This document shows, piece after piece, positions 1 through 6,320 of a DNA stretch of 14,976 bases. This DNA comes from Metabacillus rhizolycopersici. Lineage in GTDB: Bacteria > Bacillota > Bacilli > Bacillales > Bacillaceae. A program made the translations under genes and the position numbers. Where the stretch lies: contig NZ_JAIQUM010000095.1 of the NCBI RefSeq assembly GCF_020075705.1, positions 1 through 14,976 on the forward strand. Direction: 5' to 3'. Below the pieces are notes generated by a model that searched no databases, was not told the origin of the DNA, and was given only the letters and a program-made list of their open reading frames with translations. Numbering within the stretch: position 1 is the first letter of the stretch; each line of letters opens with the position of its first letter.

Positions 1-27
1 TGAGCCAGGATCAAACTCTCCAATAAA
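1..27 (-). rRNA. rrs: 16S ribosomal RNA, 5' end only
   Basis: The reverse complement of the first bases reads TTTATTGGAGAGTTTGATCC followed by TGGCTCA, the universal 5' end of bacterial 16S rRNA (site of the 27F primer). Only the first ~27 nt of the mature RNA are present; the gene continues off the left edge on the minus strand. The exact mature 5' end is set by analogy with B. subtilis (TTTATCGGAGAG...). Confidence 0.97.
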
Positions 28-105
28 GTGTTTGACTTGCTCATAAGTTTTGTACTATATAGTACGTTTATGTTAATCGAAATTAACGTTGGCACGCTTG
101 GTTTT

Positions 106-124
106 GTTTAGTTTTCAAAGATCA
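106..124 (-). promoter_or_regulatory. rrn leader boxA antitermination site
   Basis: On the minus strand the leader contains TGATCTTTGAAAACTAAAC, close to the boxA element of Bacillus rRNA leaders, where the Nus antitermination complex assembles on nascent rRNA. It lies about 80 nt upstream of the 16S 5' end and downstream of both promoters. The leader between it and 16S also holds a GTACTATATAGTAC palindrome (about 52-65), probably part of the processing stem. Confidence 0.75.
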
Positions 125-158
125 TTGCGTTGTCGTTTCTCTCAGAAGCGACTTTACT

Positions 159-187
159 AATATATCACTTACGAATTATTAAGTCAA
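159..187 (-). promoter_or_regulatory. rrn promoter P2 (proximal)
   Basis: Minus-strand TTGACT (187-182), a 17-bp spacer, then TATATT (164-159). It lies about 130 bp upstream of 16S and just upstream of boxA. Two tandem sigma-A promoters are the usual arrangement of Bacillus rrn operons. Confidence 0.8.
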
Positions 188-242
188 CACTTTTTAAAAT
201 GTTTTTTAAAAGTTGTTTATCTATCAACTCGACAAGAATCTA

Positions 243-271
243 ATCTTATAATATATTCTTTTAATTGTCAA
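243..271 (-). promoter_or_regulatory. rrn promoter P1 (distal)
   Basis: Minus-strand TTGACA (271-266, perfect -35), a 17-bp spacer and TAAGAT (248-243) as -10, 84 bp upstream of the P2 hexamers. An overlapping TATAAG one step nearer would leave only 15 bp of spacer. The AT-rich stretch around 280-300 could act as an UP element. Confidence 0.7.
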
Positions 272-300
272 CGGATAAATGAAATTAATTTACAAAATTG

Positions 301-318
301 ATTCTTATGAATAAGAAT
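301..318. repeat. Perfect inverted repeat upstream of rrn P1
   Basis: ATTCTTAT-GA-ATAAGAAT: 8-bp arms around a 2-bp centre, about 30 bp upstream of the P1 -35. The size and symmetry suit a dimeric regulator, but it does not match Fur, PerR or another consensus I know. The rest of 319-490 is AT-rich with no gene I can support; it includes an isolated AAGGAGG on the minus strand (about 362-368) followed by a 6-codon frame only. Confidence 0.4.
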
Positions 319-494
319 ATTACTCAATCCTCATACAAATAGGGTCTTCATTATAAACTAACTCCTCCTTATTTGATAATAAAATAGATTTAATCCGTAG
401 AAATGTATTTCAACCCTATCATTATTTGAAAGTAGATGTATATTAATTTACTAAGTTAGCCATACTATCTAGTATCCCCCCTTTTCTCTATAAA

Positions 495-521
495 AGCCTT
501 TACTCCTATTGAGTAAAGGCT
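495..521 (-). terminator. Intrinsic terminator after the HEM4 gene (possibly bidirectional)
   Basis: Perfect 11-bp stem AGCCTTTACTC / GAGTAAAGGCT with a 5-nt loop. On the minus strand the stem is followed by TTTATAG; on the plus strand by ACTTTTTT. It lies 105 bp past the stop of the HEM4-like gene and separates it from the rrn promoters. Confidence 0.8.
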
Positions 522-626
522 ACTTTTTTGACGAGTTTCTCCTATTATATATTTCTATCTCTTACTAATCGTATTCTTTAACCACATTATCATACGAAAC
601 TTTCATTAGTTATGATTCTTTCCTTG

Positions 627-1448
627 TTATTGATCACTATTTGCTTCTTCTTGATAATGGCGAACAAGCGCAATAATCGCACTACCCATTCGCTCCTCTT
701 CTGGAACAACCATTCTAGTAATGCCAACCTCTCGCAATGCTTGTGCAGTAACTTTCCCAACTGAAACAGCGATAACATTTGTTGAAAAGGCTGTTAAGAG
801 TTCTTCCTCTAGACCTTTCTCCTTTGCATAAGCCATTAGAAAGCGTGCTTGAGGTGTACTCGTAAAGTTAACTGCATCAATCTCACCTCTTACTATTTCA
901 CCAATCAGCTGCTCCATCACTTCAGGTGTAGGTGGGATATGCTTGTAAGGTAAGATTTCTTTAAATTCAGCACCTTGCTTTTCAAGCCAATCAATTAATA
1001 GTGGAGCTGGGTCGCCATGGAGCTGGAGTGCAACACGACAGCCTGTTAATTGATGTGCATTTAATTCTCTTACTAACCCAGCCGTACTCCCATCATCATC
1101 TCTTACGTCAGGCGTTACGCCTAACTTTTTTAATACATTGACAGTTTTATAGCCTCTTGCAGCAATCTTCGAATTTTTTAATGCTTCTATGAACTTATCA
1201 CCTAAGCCAATATTTACTGCGGTTTGATAGAGCTTGTCTGTTCCTAATCCTGTCGTGAAAATAAGCCAATCAAAATTCCCATTCACCAATTCATGGATCT
1301 CTTTTTCAACATTTGAATCATCAAGGAAGACAGTCCCTTGTGCTGGACGCACTAAAGCGACGCCACCTAAATTCTCAACAAGTTTACTTAGTTCTTCCGA
1401 TTTTCTTTGCCCAACTAACGCGATAGTTTTACCATTTAGACGCTTCAC
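627..1448 (-). CDS. HEM4-family uroporphyrinogen-III synthase-like protein
   Basis: A 273-residue protein of the HEM4 family, whose best-known member (HemD) cyclises hydroxymethylbilane to uroporphyrinogen III in haem and sirohaem synthesis. Visible family features are the two alternating lobes with FTTGLGTDKL at 64-73, AARG at 96-99, LQLHGDP at 141-147, NFTSTPQARFL at 194-204 and GKVTAQALRE at 231-240. It is slightly longer than typical HemD (about 250 residues). It stands alone, without hemA/C/B/L or sirohaem genes on either side, so it may be a paralogue of the main hemD or serve another pathway; the sequence cannot decide. The start is GTG at 1448, preceded by AAGGGGGG 8 nt away. A terminator follows at 495-521 and the purU terminator precedes it, so it is probably monocistronic; TACAAT near 1485 could be its -10, without a convincing -35. 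Confidence 0.82.
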   Translation of the reverse strand: MKRLNGKTIALVGQRKSEELSKLVENLGGVALVRPAQGTVFLDDSNVEKEIHELVNGNFDWLIFTTGLGTDKLYQTAVNIGLGDKFIEALKNSKIAARGYKTVNVLKKLGVTPDVRDDDGSTAGLVRELNAHQLTGCRVALQLHGDPAPLLIDWLEKQGAEFKEILPYKHIPPTPEVMEQLIGEIVRGEIDAVNFTSTPQARFLMAYAKEKGLEEELLTAFSTNVIAVSVGKVTAQALREVGITRMVVPEEERMGSAIIALVRHYQEEANSDQ

Positions 1449-1596
1449 GACAATCCCCCCTTATAATTTCCCACTTGTACTATTGTATCATCATTTCCCT
1501 CGATAACATTAACGTAATTTTGCAACAATTCAAAAAGTTATTACCTTCTGTAGCATTAAACTCAGTTCTAAAATTCCCATTATAAATTAAAGAAAA

Positions 1597-1644
1597 AAAG
1601 CGACCTATGCGCCTTGATCAACCTCAGGCACATAGGTCGCTTTT
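1597..1644 (-). terminator. Intrinsic terminator after purU
   Basis: A long stem, AAGCGACCTATG pairing with CATAGGTCGCTT, with an inner GCCT/AGGC pairing around the loop. On the minus strand it ends in a T-rich run (TTTTTTTCTTT). It begins about 20 nt past the purU stop codon. Confidence 0.9.
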
Positions 1645-1665
1645 AAATTGACTTAAATAAAGACA

Positions 1666-2565
1666 TTAAAATACAATCGTTTTATTTTGATGAACAATTA
1701 TCCGGTCTTCCAAATGCCACTTCACAGCTCGAGCTAGGACACTTCGTTCAATTGAACGACCGCTTTTTTTCAGGCTATCAACATGATCACGGTGATCTAC
1801 ACGACTTATATCTTGTTCGATAATTGGGCCTTCATCAAGTTCATTTGTGACATAATGAGATGTCGCGCCAATTAGTTTCACACCACGTTCGTATGCTCGT
1901 TCATATGGTCTAGCCCCAATAAAGGCAGGTAGGAAGGAGTGATGAATATTAATGATTTTTTTCGGGTTTGCTGCTACAAATTTAGGCGTTAAAATTTGCA
2001 TATATCGTGCCAATACGATTAAATCGATGTCATGCTCTTCTAGTAGCTGTAACTGTTTTTCTTCGACCTGCTCACGAATATCTTTATTAGCTGGAATGTA
2101 ATAGAATGGGATATCCAACGATTCTACAACACTTCTCGCATCCTCGTGGTTACTAATAACAAGGGCAATATCTGCCATTAAATCTCCACTTTGCCACTCC
2201 CATAAAAGCTCTAGCAAGCAATGAAGCTCTTTTGATACAAAAATTGCTGCCTTTTTCACATTGTAAACATGGGTTAAGTTCCAATCCATTGAAAACGCGC
2301 TTGCAATTTCAGCGAATTGGATTTCCATTTCCTTCGCCTTATCCTTTAAATTAGGGCATTCAAATTCAATCCGAATAAAAAACGTTCCACCCTCAGGATT
2401 TGTTGAATACTGACTTGATTCAATAATATTTGCATTATGTGAAAACAAAAATTTTGAGATTGTTGAGACAATTCCAGGTTGATCCGGACAGCTAACTAAG
2501 AGACGTCCACGGTTTTGATTGCGCTCTTTAAATACTTCAATTTGATCGTTTATATATGAATTCAT
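1666..2565 (-). CDS. purU: Formyltetrahydrofolate deformylase PurU
   Basis: This 299-residue enzyme hydrolyses 10-formyl-tetrahydrofolate to formate and tetrahydrofolate, supplying formate for the PurT step of purine synthesis and balancing one-carbon folates. An N-terminal ACT domain (about 20-100, starting RLLVSCPDQPGIV) is followed by a formyltransferase-type catalytic domain (about 105-290). The catalytic triad of the family is present: Asn206 and His208 in INIHHSFLP, and Asp244 in NELDEGPII. The length matches B. subtilis PurU (about 300). The start chosen is ATG 2565, with GAGAGG 8-9 nt upstream. An in-frame ATG at 2604 would overlap the promoter -10 and is rejected. It has its own promoter and terminator, so it is transcribed as a single gene. 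Confidence 0.96.
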   Translation of the reverse strand: MNSYINDQIEVFKERNQNRGRLLVSCPDQPGIVSTISKFLFSHNANIIESSQYSTNPEGGTFFIRIEFECPNLKDKAKEMEIQFAEIASAFSMDWNLTHVYNVKKAAIFVSKELHCLLELLWEWQSGDLMADIALVISNHEDARSVVESLDIPFYYIPANKDIREQVEEKQLQLLEEHDIDLIVLARYMQILTPKFVAANPKKIINIHHSFLPAFIGARPYERAYERGVKLIGATSHYVTNELDEGPIIEQDISRVDHRDHVDSLKKSGRSIERSVLARAVKWHLEDRIIVHQNKTIVF

Positions 2566-2595
2566 AATTACTACCTCTCTATCCGTGATGAAAAT

Positions 2596-2624
2596 ATTAT
2601 ACATTAGACTGTCCTAATGGTTAA
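2596..2624 (-). promoter_or_regulatory. purU promoter with palindrome in the spacer
   Basis: Minus-strand TTAACC (2624-2619), a 17-bp spacer and a perfect TATAAT (2601-2596), about 30 nt before the purU start. The spacer is almost filled by a perfect inverted repeat, CATTAG-gacagt-CTAATG (2619-2602), placed where a repressor would block RNA polymerase. It is not a PurR box (AWWWCCGAACWWT). Confidence 0.7.
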
Positions 2625-2643
2625 GAATTTTACCAAAATAACT

Positions 2644-3081
2644 TTAGATGCTTTTCCGTAGACTACCTTTTCGAATAATCTGATTGATTACTTCTGATAA
2701 GACTAATCCAATTGCTATCGATCCAGATATCAACACGACCTCTGCCGAAAGAGGAATGGCCGCATTAAAATTCCCTTCTACAACTCGCCTCATCGCATCA
2801 TAGGCTTTTCCACCAGGTACTAACGGGATGATTCCAGAAACATTAAAAATAATGACAGGTGTTTTAAACACTTTTGCAAAGTATTGACTAATAATTGCTA
2901 TCGCGAAGGATGCAATGACTGACGCAAATATGCTATCCATCGTGTAATAAGTAATACCCATATAAATCATCCAGCCTACCATCCCTACAAATCCACATTT
3001 AAGTAAGGTTTTGACTGGTGCATTAAAGATGATCCCGAAAGCAGCTGACGCAATAAAACTAGTAATAAGATGTTCAATCAA
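2644..3081 (-). CDS. ThrE-type threonine/serine exporter, small subunit (YjjB-like)
   Basis: A 145-residue hydrophobic protein with about four membrane segments (about 5-25, 30-65, 75-95, 110-135). It carries the motif VSGIIPLVPGGKAYDAMR at 81-98 typical of the YjjB/ThrE_2 (DUF3815) family. Together with the YjjP-like protein it is expected to form a split version of the ThrE exporter, moving threonine, serine or another small metabolite out of the cell; the substrate here is not shown. The start is TTG 3081 with AAAGGAGG 9 nt upstream. Such pairs are usually only a few bases apart; here 309 bp with a mobile-looking repeat separates them, so its expression may depend on readthrough or on a new promoter in the insert. 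No terminator is obvious after the stop; the purU promoter begins about 20 bp further on. Confidence 0.85.
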   Translation of the reverse strand: MIEHLITSFIASAAFGIIFNAPVKTLLKCGFVGMVGWMIYMGITYYTMDSIFASVIASFAIAIISQYFAKVFKTPVIIFNVSGIIPLVPGGKAYDAMRRVVEGNFNAAIPLSAEVVLISGSIAIGLVLSEVINQIIRKGSLRKSI

Positions 3082-3107
3082 TTATGTAAGCCTCCTTTAT
3101 AACAAAC

Positions 3108-3173
3108 TTAAAACGTAAAGGCCTTAGAAGGAGGTTCTTTGCCTACACTTATCACCGCAGTCGGCATACTCAT
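3108..3173 (-). CDS. Possible small ORF (21 codons) between the exporter genes
   Basis: ATG at 3173 has GGGAG 6 nt upstream and opens a frame reading MSMPTAVISVGKEPPSKAFTF before TAA at 3108. The same frame is open upstream to an ATG at 3221 (37 codons). I do not recognise the peptide. The complementary strand also reads open with an AAGGAGG-TTG start at about 3138 (PTLITAVGILIKTPFDLAL...), so coding on either strand is uncertain. The stretch 3082-3253 may be a fragment of a mobile element that came in with the neighbouring repeat. Confidence 0.25.
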   Translation of the reverse strand: MSMPTAVISVGKEPPSKAFTF

Positions 3174-3191
3174 CAAGACTCCCTTTGATTT

Positions 3192-3216
3192 GGCCCTAGA
3201 CAGTAAAACTAGGTCC
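3192..3216. repeat. Imperfect hairpin GGCCCTAG...CTAGGTCC
   Basis: 8-bp arms with one mismatch around a 9-nt loop, directly upstream of the small ORF's ribosome binding site on the minus strand. No U-tract follows, so it is more likely an RNA structure or element end than a terminator. Confidence 0.4.
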
Positions 3217-3253
3217 CACATTTATACTTCTTAGTTGTTAAATACCTTTTTTA

Positions 3254-3407
3254 GCGAAACTTCTGTCAGTAGGGTCTTCTTTATCCCTACTGACGAATAG
3301 CGAGTCTCACCTTAACTTTTACCGACAATTCCCCGCCCACCTTTGCTTCTTCGCGATTCACTAAGAGGCTCAAAGTAGCTGGGGGTGTTACTATCCGTTG
3401 ATGCGGG
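3254..3407 (-). repeat. bcr1-like structured repeat, copy A
   Basis: A 154-bp element matching copy B (6111-6257) along its whole length. Shared parts in plus orientation: GCGARACTTC, a long hairpin TCAGTAGGG...CCCTACTGA (3266-3294), TAGCGAGNCT, CTTTTAC, CCCC...CCACCTT, GCTTCTT, GATTCACT, GGGGGT and CCGTTRATGCGGG. The right side ends in ATAAA (3408-3412), but the left flank is TTTTA, so no target duplication survives. Its right end overlaps the 3' end of the yjjP-like gene and encodes that gene's final RING residues and stop. Size, hairpin architecture and the TTTAT flank of copy B resemble bcr1 elements of the B. cereus group; this is from memory, not from a search. Confidence 0.75.
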
Positions 3408-4167
3408 ATAAAAATGAAAATACAACAGCAACTCCCGATCCGATCGCAAACGATGTCAGAAATGCTTCTGCTCCCTTTGACATACCAGACACTAAATGTC
3501 CGACCATTAAGTCTCTAACTGCATTGGTAATTAACAACCCCGGTACTAGCGGCATGACAGAAGCAATAATGATTTTATCCAGATCCGCACCAAGGCTCAA
3601 GGTTACAAACAAAACAGATAGCAATCCAATGATAATGGCAGCTAAAAATTCCGCGAAGAACTTAATTTCAACCAGTTGATGAAAATAAATTAAGCATGAG
3701 AACCCAATTGCCCCTGTCATTACTGCGGGTAGAAAGTCACCCCATCCACCTTGATACATTATCAAGAAACAGCCACTGGCTAAAGCTGCTGCAATGATTT
3801 GTAACCAAATTGGATAGGCTTGTGCATCTTGTTCAATCTCTTTAAGCTGCGTAAATGCCTCTTTAATTGTAAGTTCCCCACTACTAATTAACCTTGAAAC
3901 ACTGTTTACTTTTGCGACCTTTTGAAGATCAGTTGAACGATCTGAAATTCTCACTAATTCTGTAGGGGAATGACTGCCGCTTGAAAAGATAATAGCCGTT
4001 GGCGTTACATAGCTATGAGTATGCAGAATTCCATAAGCTGCTGCGATTCTCACCATTGTATCTTCCACACGATGGGTCTCTGCACCACTCCTTAGCATGA
4101 TTTCCCCCGCTAATAAACATACTTCCATAATTTCAATCGTTTGATTTTGTTTTTGTTCATACTTCAA
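3391..4167 (-). CDS. ThrE-type threonine/serine exporter, large subunit (YjjP-like)
   Basis: A 258-residue member of the YjjP/ThrE (DUF1212) family. The soluble N-terminal third has the family signature SGAETHRVEDTM (27-38). About five membrane helices follow between residues 120 and 255, with PLVPG at 206-210 before LLITNAVRDL. The same PLVPG is found in its YjjB-like partner downstream; the two together make a split ThrE-type transporter. The start is TTG 4167, with GGGGTGA about 7 nt upstream. The last codons (RING, stop TAG) lie inside bcr1-like copy A, so the original C-terminus was probably replaced when the repeat inserted; since only a few tail residues change, the protein is likely still functional. 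Confidence 0.87.
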   Translation of the reverse strand: MKYEQKQNQTIEIMEVCLLAGEIMLRSGAETHRVEDTMVRIAAAYGILHTHSYVTPTAIIFSSGSHSPTELVRISDRSTDLQKVAKVNSVSRLISSGELTIKEAFTQLKEIEQDAQAYPIWLQIIAAALASGCFLIMYQGGWGDFLPAVMTGAIGFSCLIYFHQLVEIKFFAEFLAAIIIGLLSVLFVTLSLGADLDKIIIASVMPLVPGLLITNAVRDLMVGHLVSGMSKGAEAFLTSFAIGSGVAVVFSFLSRING

Positions 4168-4202
4168 CTTCGATTCACCCCATTATCTCGATGACATCTT
4201 TT

Positions 4203-4230
4203 AGTCTAATAAAGAAAAAGCTTATGTGAA
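4203..4230 (-). promoter_or_regulatory. Candidate promoter of the exporter operon
   Basis: Minus-strand TTCACA (4230-4225, 5/6 to consensus), a 16-bp spacer and TAGACT (4208-4203, 4/6), ending about 35 nt before the TTG start. A small hairpin TAGGC-TTTT-GCCTA (4247-4260) lies just upstream. A weak match, judged by eye. Confidence 0.4.
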
Positions 4231-4273
4231 TTCCCTCTTTTCATTTTAGGCTTTTGCCTATATGGATTCATTT

Positions 4274-4640
4274 TTATGAAAACAAAAGCTACTGTAGTTA
4301 GGAATTTGGAAAATCAATTGATGAGTGTAACGGAGATTATGGAAAGAGTATTAGCCATTACAAATAAATGGGTTGGTGGAATGTAGGACTACTGGGGCGA
4401 AATAACGATTGATCTTAAAAGAAAGTCTCTCTCCAAGTTTTACCGATGGCTATACTCATCTCATTACTCTCCACTACTTTCGATTTATTGTCGTTCAAGG
4501 TAAAAAAAAGCTTATTTACCGTTGGACCCATTGAACGAGTATATGTTTTTTTAGAATGCTTCTATCCACATTTACCATTAACCTTTTTAGCTTTACCAGT
4601 TCTACAAGAGCTAAAACGAAGGAACTTCAAACTTTTATAA
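4274..4640 (+). pseudogene. Probable decayed coding remnant, unidentified
   Basis: An otherwise gene-free stretch on the plus strand. From ATG 4274 one frame runs 36 codons (KTKATVVRNLENQLMSVTEIMERV...) to TAG at 4382-4386. It continues in frame without that stop for about 36 more codons (DYWGEITIDLKRKSLSKFYRW...), ending near 4500. A second, shifted frame at 4446-4640 (64 codons) has no ribosome binding site. No start here has a recognisable Shine-Dalgarno sequence. The amphipathic coding-like composition suggests a broken gene, but I cannot name the family and it could be noncoding. Confidence 0.3.
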
Positions 4641-4644
4641 GCAC

Positions 4645-4669
4645 ATGACATTAACCAGAATAATGTCAT
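4645..4669. terminator. Hairpin ATGACATTA...TAATGTCAT
   Basis: A perfect 9-bp stem with a 7-nt loop, just after the plus-strand frame that ends at 4640. Only a weakly T-rich sequence follows on the plus strand (TCATTCATTTG), so its use as a terminator is uncertain. Confidence 0.4.
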
Positions 4670-4684
4670 TCATTCATTTGTAAC

Positions 4685-4719
4685 CCCCTTACTATGTAAA
4701 ATCAAATTATCGTAAGGGG
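4685..4719 (-). terminator. Terminator after the SEC-C protein gene
   Basis: Arms CCCCTTAC (4685-4692) and GTAAGGGG (4712-4719) around an AT-rich loop, starting 7 nt past the stop of the minus-strand gene at 4727. The T-tract on the minus strand is poor (GTTACAAATG); on the plus strand ATTTTGCTT follows. Confidence 0.55.
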
Positions 4720-4726
4720 ATTTTGC

Positions 4727-5878
4727 TTATCCGCAGCACTTTTTATATTTTTTTCCACTCCCACAAGGACATGGATCATTTCTCCCTACCTTTTCAACCT
4801 TTATCGGCTGATTGGGGATATTTTCTGCCTCATGTTCTTCATTACCTCTATTTTGGATCATATCTGTCCACTCATTAAGAAGCGGGTGATCGAATCCCAT
4901 GATTTTATAATAGCTATAAGCTAGCCTCTCAATTTCAACAAAAAAAGAGGTAGGTCGCTTACTTACATACTCATTTATTTCCGGTTCAGCTACTGGACTT
5001 AAATGATGAATAAGTGCTTCGATAATAATTGCCCTAGTATCATCATCATCATCATGCACCTGATGATAAGCATTTCGTAAAACTTCTACAGCATAATCAG
5101 TTTTAATATTCTCAACGATTGATGCAGCAAAAATATTTGATTCTTCCTTAAGGAGATAAGGAACAACCGCTTCTACAACCTCATCTGATTGCAAGGATAT
5201 CAACGTTGCAGCAACTTCCTCTAGTAGGATATCTTCATTGCTCACAAGCAGCGGAACCAACTTATGTATATATGTATCCATTTTCAATAGACCAATCATA
5301 TAGACAGCAAGAATTCCACTATAATTAAACCATTCTTGTTTTAAGTTTTCTTCTAACTCACGTTCAATCTCTTCTCCTGTTACCCACCCATTTTTTACGA
5401 GCGTATACGCAACCTTCTTCGCCTGCCTATATAAATTACTACTATACGTTCCTTCTACCTCTAACTTATGGAGGATATCACCGTATACTTTCCTAACATC
5501 CTTTTCGGACCCGTTAACTAAAATCTCGTATAGTTCCCAATAATCTTTTGTAAGATGTAAGGATATCTCATTTCTATGCTTCAAGGCCATGTCAGGTACT
5601 AATTCATATACTAAGTAACGAAATAAATTACGAGTGCCTTTTGAAGCATGGTTCACGCCCTGAACTAACATTTCCGCAACCTCTTCATGCATAGAGTCAA
5701 CACGTAAAAAGGTTAAGATGGAACTTGCCTTTTCTTCATTTTGTGTAGCCTCATCTACTAACCTTTCAATCCACTCCTCACTAACATTAGGATAATCATG
5801 TAAGGTGTGTGTGACAAAATCCAGGATGATTGGATCATCACTTGTTAGGAATGGTTCAATTCTGTCTTTAAAGTCCAT
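4727..5878 (-). CDS. HEAT-like repeat protein with C-terminal SEC-C zinc motif
   Basis: A 383-residue, acidic, mostly helical protein. The last 19 residues form a SEC-C motif, with [18 protein letters not shown] at 365-382 and metal-binding cysteines 370, 372, 381 and 382. In SecA and other proteins this motif binds zinc and often mediates contact with SecB or ribosomes. The preceding ~350 residues are short helical pairs (for example [23 protein letters not shown] at about 207-229) that look like HEAT-type repeats, suggesting a scaffold; no catalytic residues are evident. Residues 276-280 are five consecutive Asp, from a GAT/GAC run in the DNA. The start is ATG 5878 with GAGGG 7 nt upstream. 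The gene stands alone. The precise function is unknown. Confidence 0.8.
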   Translation of the reverse strand: MDFKDRIEPFLTSDDPIILDFVTHTLHDYPNVSEEWIERLVDEATQNEEKASSILTFLRVDSMHEEVAEMLVQGVNHASKGTRNLFRYLVYELVPDMALKHRNEISLHLTKDYWELYEILVNGSEKDVRKVYGDILHKLEVEGTYSSNLYRQAKKVAYTLVKNGWVTGEEIERELEENLKQEWFNYSGILAVYMIGLLKMDTYIHKLVPLLVSNEDILLEEVAATLISLQSDEVVEAVVPYLLKEESNIFAASIVENIKTDYAVEVLRNAYHQVHDDDDDTRAIIIEALIHHLSPVAEPEINEYVSKRPTSFFVEIERLAYSYYKIMGFDHPLLNEWTDMIQNRGNEEHEAENIPNQPIKVEKVGRNDPCPCGSGKKYKKCCG

Positions 5879-6110
5879 GCTTATACCCTCACTATCTTTA
5901 AATTTAAACTAAGTCATTTTTTATGTATCACGTTTAAATTTTCGATTAAATTATTGCTCTATATATGTTTTAACATGAGTAACACGAGGAAACAATACGG
6001 CCCCCTTCCAATTTAATAATCTATTTTTTGACGATCAATCGATCCATACAGCTGTTAACATGCGAACTAGTTTCGAAAATGATAAAATAAGGTGGAACTT
6101 CCCTCATAAA

Positions 6111-6257
6111 GCGAGACTTCCATCAGTGGGGGTTTTCTCTATCCCCACTGATGGTTAGCGAGACTTATCTTAGCTTTTACGGGCAGTTTCCCCCACCTTC
6201 GCTTCTTTGATTCACTCAAACTTAGAGGTAGGGGGTATTACTGCCCGTTAATGCGGG
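6111..6257 (-). repeat. bcr1-like structured repeat, copy B
   Basis: A 147-bp element homologous to copy A and flanked on both sides by ATAAA (6106-6110 and 6258-6262; TTTAT on the minus strand), which looks like a 5-bp target duplication. Hairpin 1 pairs ATCAGTGGGG with CCCCACTGAT (about 6122-6151). A second long pairing joins ACGGGCAGT (6179-6187) to ACTGCCCGT (about 6240-6248), with CCCCCACC against GGTAGGGGG inside it. Differences from copy A keep hairpin 1 paired. It ends about 60 bp before the pepT start, so it either carries the pepT promoter or lies in its leader. The remainder of 5879-6110 holds no gene I can see. Confidence 0.8.
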
Positions 6258-6320
6258 ATAAACGTTTTACCGCCCATCTAGCAGCAATAAAACGATCCCA
6301 CTATAAGAAAGGTGATTGGC

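Noticed and set aside
335..370. Minus-strand AAGGAGG followed 12 nt later by ATG and a 6-codon frame (MKTLFV)
   Set aside because: Too short, poor spacing, and nothing downstream it could regulate as a leader peptide except the rrn promoters.
2566..2604. Longer purU start at 2604
   Set aside because: The codons overlap the TATAAT of the purU promoter and have no ribosome binding site; ATG 2565 has both a good site and the family length.
5030..5060. ATC/GAT triplet run as a repeat locus
   Set aside because: It is only a five-Asp stretch within the SEC-C protein coding sequence, too short to be called a microsatellite.
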